A DNA stretch of 64,000 nucleotides from Shimia sediminis (GTDB taxonomy: Bacteria; Pseudomonadota; Alphaproteobacteria; Rhodobacterales; Rhodobacteraceae): contig NZ_RYZK01000007.1 in assembly GCF_003990645.1 (NCBI RefSeq), positions 1 to 64,000 of the forward strand. The letters run 5' to 3'. The notes beneath the pieces were generated by a model, which searched no databases, was not told the DNA's origin, and saw only the letters and a list, made by a program, of their open reading frames with translations. The position numbers and the translations under genes were made by a program. Shown in pieces: positions 62,660 to 64,000 of the stretch. Position 1 is the first letter of the stretch, and the number at the start of each line of letters is the position of its first letter.

Positions 62660-64000
62660 ATGACCAAGAAAGAGGACTGGTCGGCGCTCGCGGAAAAAGA
62701 GCTGCGTGGCCGCCCGTTGGACGACCTGACATGGAACACGCTGGAAGGCATCGATGTGAAGCCGCTTTATACGGCGGAAGACACCGAAGGTCTGGACCAC
62801 ATGGGCTCAATGCCCGGCTTTGGCCCGTTCACACGTGGCGTCAAGGCAACGATGTATGCGGGCCGTCCGTGGACGATCCGTCAGTACGCTGGTTTCTCGA
62901 CTGCCGAGGAATCCAACGCATTCTACCGCCGCAATTTGGCGGCTGGTCAACAGGGTGTGTCGGTGGCCTTCGACCTGGCCACGCACCGCGGCTATGACAG
63001 CGACCATCCGCGCGTGGTGGGTGACGTGGGCAAGGCCGGTGTGGCCATCGACTCGATCGAGGACATGAAGGTTCTGTTCGACGGCATCCCATTGGACAAG
63101 GTCTCGGTCTCGATGACCATGAACGGTGCGGTGGTTCCGATTTTGGCAAACTTCATCGTGGCAGGCGAAGAGCAAGGCCATGACAAATCGGTTCTTGCGG
63201 GCACCATTCAGAACGACATTCTGAAAGAGTTCATGGTGCGCAACACCTATATCTACCCGCCCGAGCCGTCGATGAAGATCATCTCGGACATCATCGAGTA
63301 CACGTCGAACGAGATGCCGAAATTCAACTCGATCTCGATCTCGGGCTACCACATGCAAGAGGCTGGCGCGAACCTTGTGCAAGAGCTGGCCTATACGCTG
63401 GCCGATGGACGTGAATACGTGCGTGCGGCAATGAATGCGGGCATGGATGTCGACAAGTTTGCCGGCCGTCTGTCGTTCTTCTTTGCCATTGGCATGAACT
63501 TCTTCATGGAAGCGGCCAAGCTGCGCGCGGCGCGGACGCTCTGGCATCGTGTGATGACCGAGTTTGGTGCCAAGAACGAGCGTTCCAAGATGCTGCGCAC
63601 CCACTGCCAGACCTCAGGGGTCAGCCTGCAGGAACAAGACCCCTACAACAACGTGATCCGCACCGCTTACGAGGCGATGTCGGCTGTTCTGGGTGGCACG
63701 CAGTCGCTGCATACCAACGCGCTGGACGAGGCGATTGCCTTGCCGACCGATTTCTCGGCTCGCATCGCACGCAACACCCAGCTGGTGCTGCAGGAAGAGA
63801 CCGGCGTCACCAATGTGGTCGATCCGCTGGCCGGTTCGTATTACGTTGAAAGCCTGACCGATGACCTGATCCAGAAAGCCTGGGCGCTGATGGAAGAGGT
63901 CGAGGAGATGGGGGGCATGACCAAGGCCGTGGCCTCGGGGATGCCCAAGCTGCGTATCGAAGAAAGCGCCGCGACCCGTCAGGCAATGATCGACAAGGGT
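62660..64000 (+). CDS. mcm: Methylmalonyl-CoA mutase (cut by window edge)
   Basis: The first 447 codons of the adenosylcobalamin-dependent mutase that isomerises methylmalonyl-CoA to succinyl-CoA. The substrate-binding TIM barrel has [46 protein letters not shown] and [10 protein letters not shown] near the start. The middle has [32 protein letters not shown] and [19 protein letters not shown]. The C-terminal B12-binding domain (DxHxxG motif) is beyond the window. GATGAGGAAAAGGAC precedes the ATG. With PccBA and PrpE it completes the propionate to succinyl-CoA route. Confidence 0.97.
   Translation, partial: MTKKEDWSALAEKELRGRPLDDLTWNTLEGIDVKPLYTAEDTEGLDHMGSMPGFGPFTRGVKATMYAGRPWTIRQYAGFSTAEESNAFYRRNLAAGQQGVSVAFDLATHRGYDSDHPRVVGDVGKAGVAIDSIEDMKVLFDGIPLDKVSVSMTMNGAVVPILANFIVAGEEQGHDKSVLAGTIQNDILKEFMVRNTYIYPPEPSMKIISDIIEYTSNEMPKFNSISISGYHMQEAGANLVQELAYTLADGREYVRAAMNAGMDVDKFAGRLSFFFAIGMNFFMEAAKLRAARTLWHRVMTEFGAKNERSKMLRTHCQTSGVSLQEQDPYNNVIRTAYEAMSAVLGGTQSLHTNALDEAIALPTDFSARIARNTQLVLQEETGVTNVVDPLAGSYYVESLTDDLIQKAWALMEEVEEMGGMTKAVASGMPKLRIEESAATRQAMIDKG

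Overview
The window looks like a 64 kb piece of chromosome from a marine Rhodobacterales bacterium of the Roseobacter group. It is GC-rich, and its protein families and gene neighbourhoods are typical of that group: a nucleoside-salvage operon, a MerR-controlled beta-oxidation operon, and a pccR-pccB-pccA-mcm propionyl-CoA region with small conserved Rhodobacterales proteins between the enzyme genes. There are no rRNA or tRNA genes, CRISPR arrays, insertion sequences or phage genes that I could see. About 55 protein genes are supported.

Layout. 1-7 kb: start of glyA (divergent), nadK, then ilvA, prpE and maeB on the minus strand. 7.2-11.7 kb: a tightly packed plus-strand nucleoside salvage operon, cdd-deoA-deoB-add-upp. 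11.8-21 kb: a TetR regulator divergent from a membrane-anchored DUF protein, a SPOR-domain envelope protein, a one-TM protein, an acyl-CoA ligase, an EamA transporter and two Hint-domain proteins. 21-29 kb: a minus-strand beta-oxidation operon (merR, two acyl-CoA dehydrogenases, a small RHH-like protein, gst, fadA, fadB) with strong palindromic operators upstream. 29-36.5 kb: an ABM-fold protein, a second MerR, two hotdog thioesterases plus a MATE exporter, DUF952-pyrD-arsC, a periplasmic 5'-nucleotidase and DUF1992. 36.4-44.3 kb: a lower-GC TPR-sulfotransferase, SRAP, GAPDH, an SLC13 permease, a glutathionyl-hydroquinone reductase and YebC. 44.4-53.7 kb: ArsR plus Old Yellow Enzyme, argP/argO, EamA, betI/betA, DUF465, a hydrolase and pccR. 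53.8-64 kb: an MFS exporter, then the pccB ... pccA ... mcm propionyl-CoA carboxylation cluster, with mcm running off the end.

How the genes fit together. PrpE (propionate to propionyl-CoA), PccBA (to methylmalonyl-CoA) and Mcm (to succinyl-CoA) form one pathway, and MaeB can return the C4 product to pyruvate. TTTGCAAA-type half-sites, the reported recognition sequence of the PccR/ScfR family, occur upstream of pccR, pccB and the distant prpE, which suggests one regulon.

The most unusual signals are non-coding. Two symmetrical intergenic elements of about 210-235 bp have nested inverted repeats (a G5/C5 hairpin, then a TATTT-TGGCSAAA-GAAG arm, then a TTAA-rich centre), and fragments of them occur elsewhere. 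A pair of perfect TTCTAGAA-cored palindromes is read in frame inside a secreted-protein gene. There are also REP-like palindromes, two linked Hint proteins of which one has lost its presumed catalytic residues, and a matched operator pair for an ArsR regulator and its neighbouring flavoenzyme. Hand inspection also suggests that GC skew changes sign near 34-39 kb.
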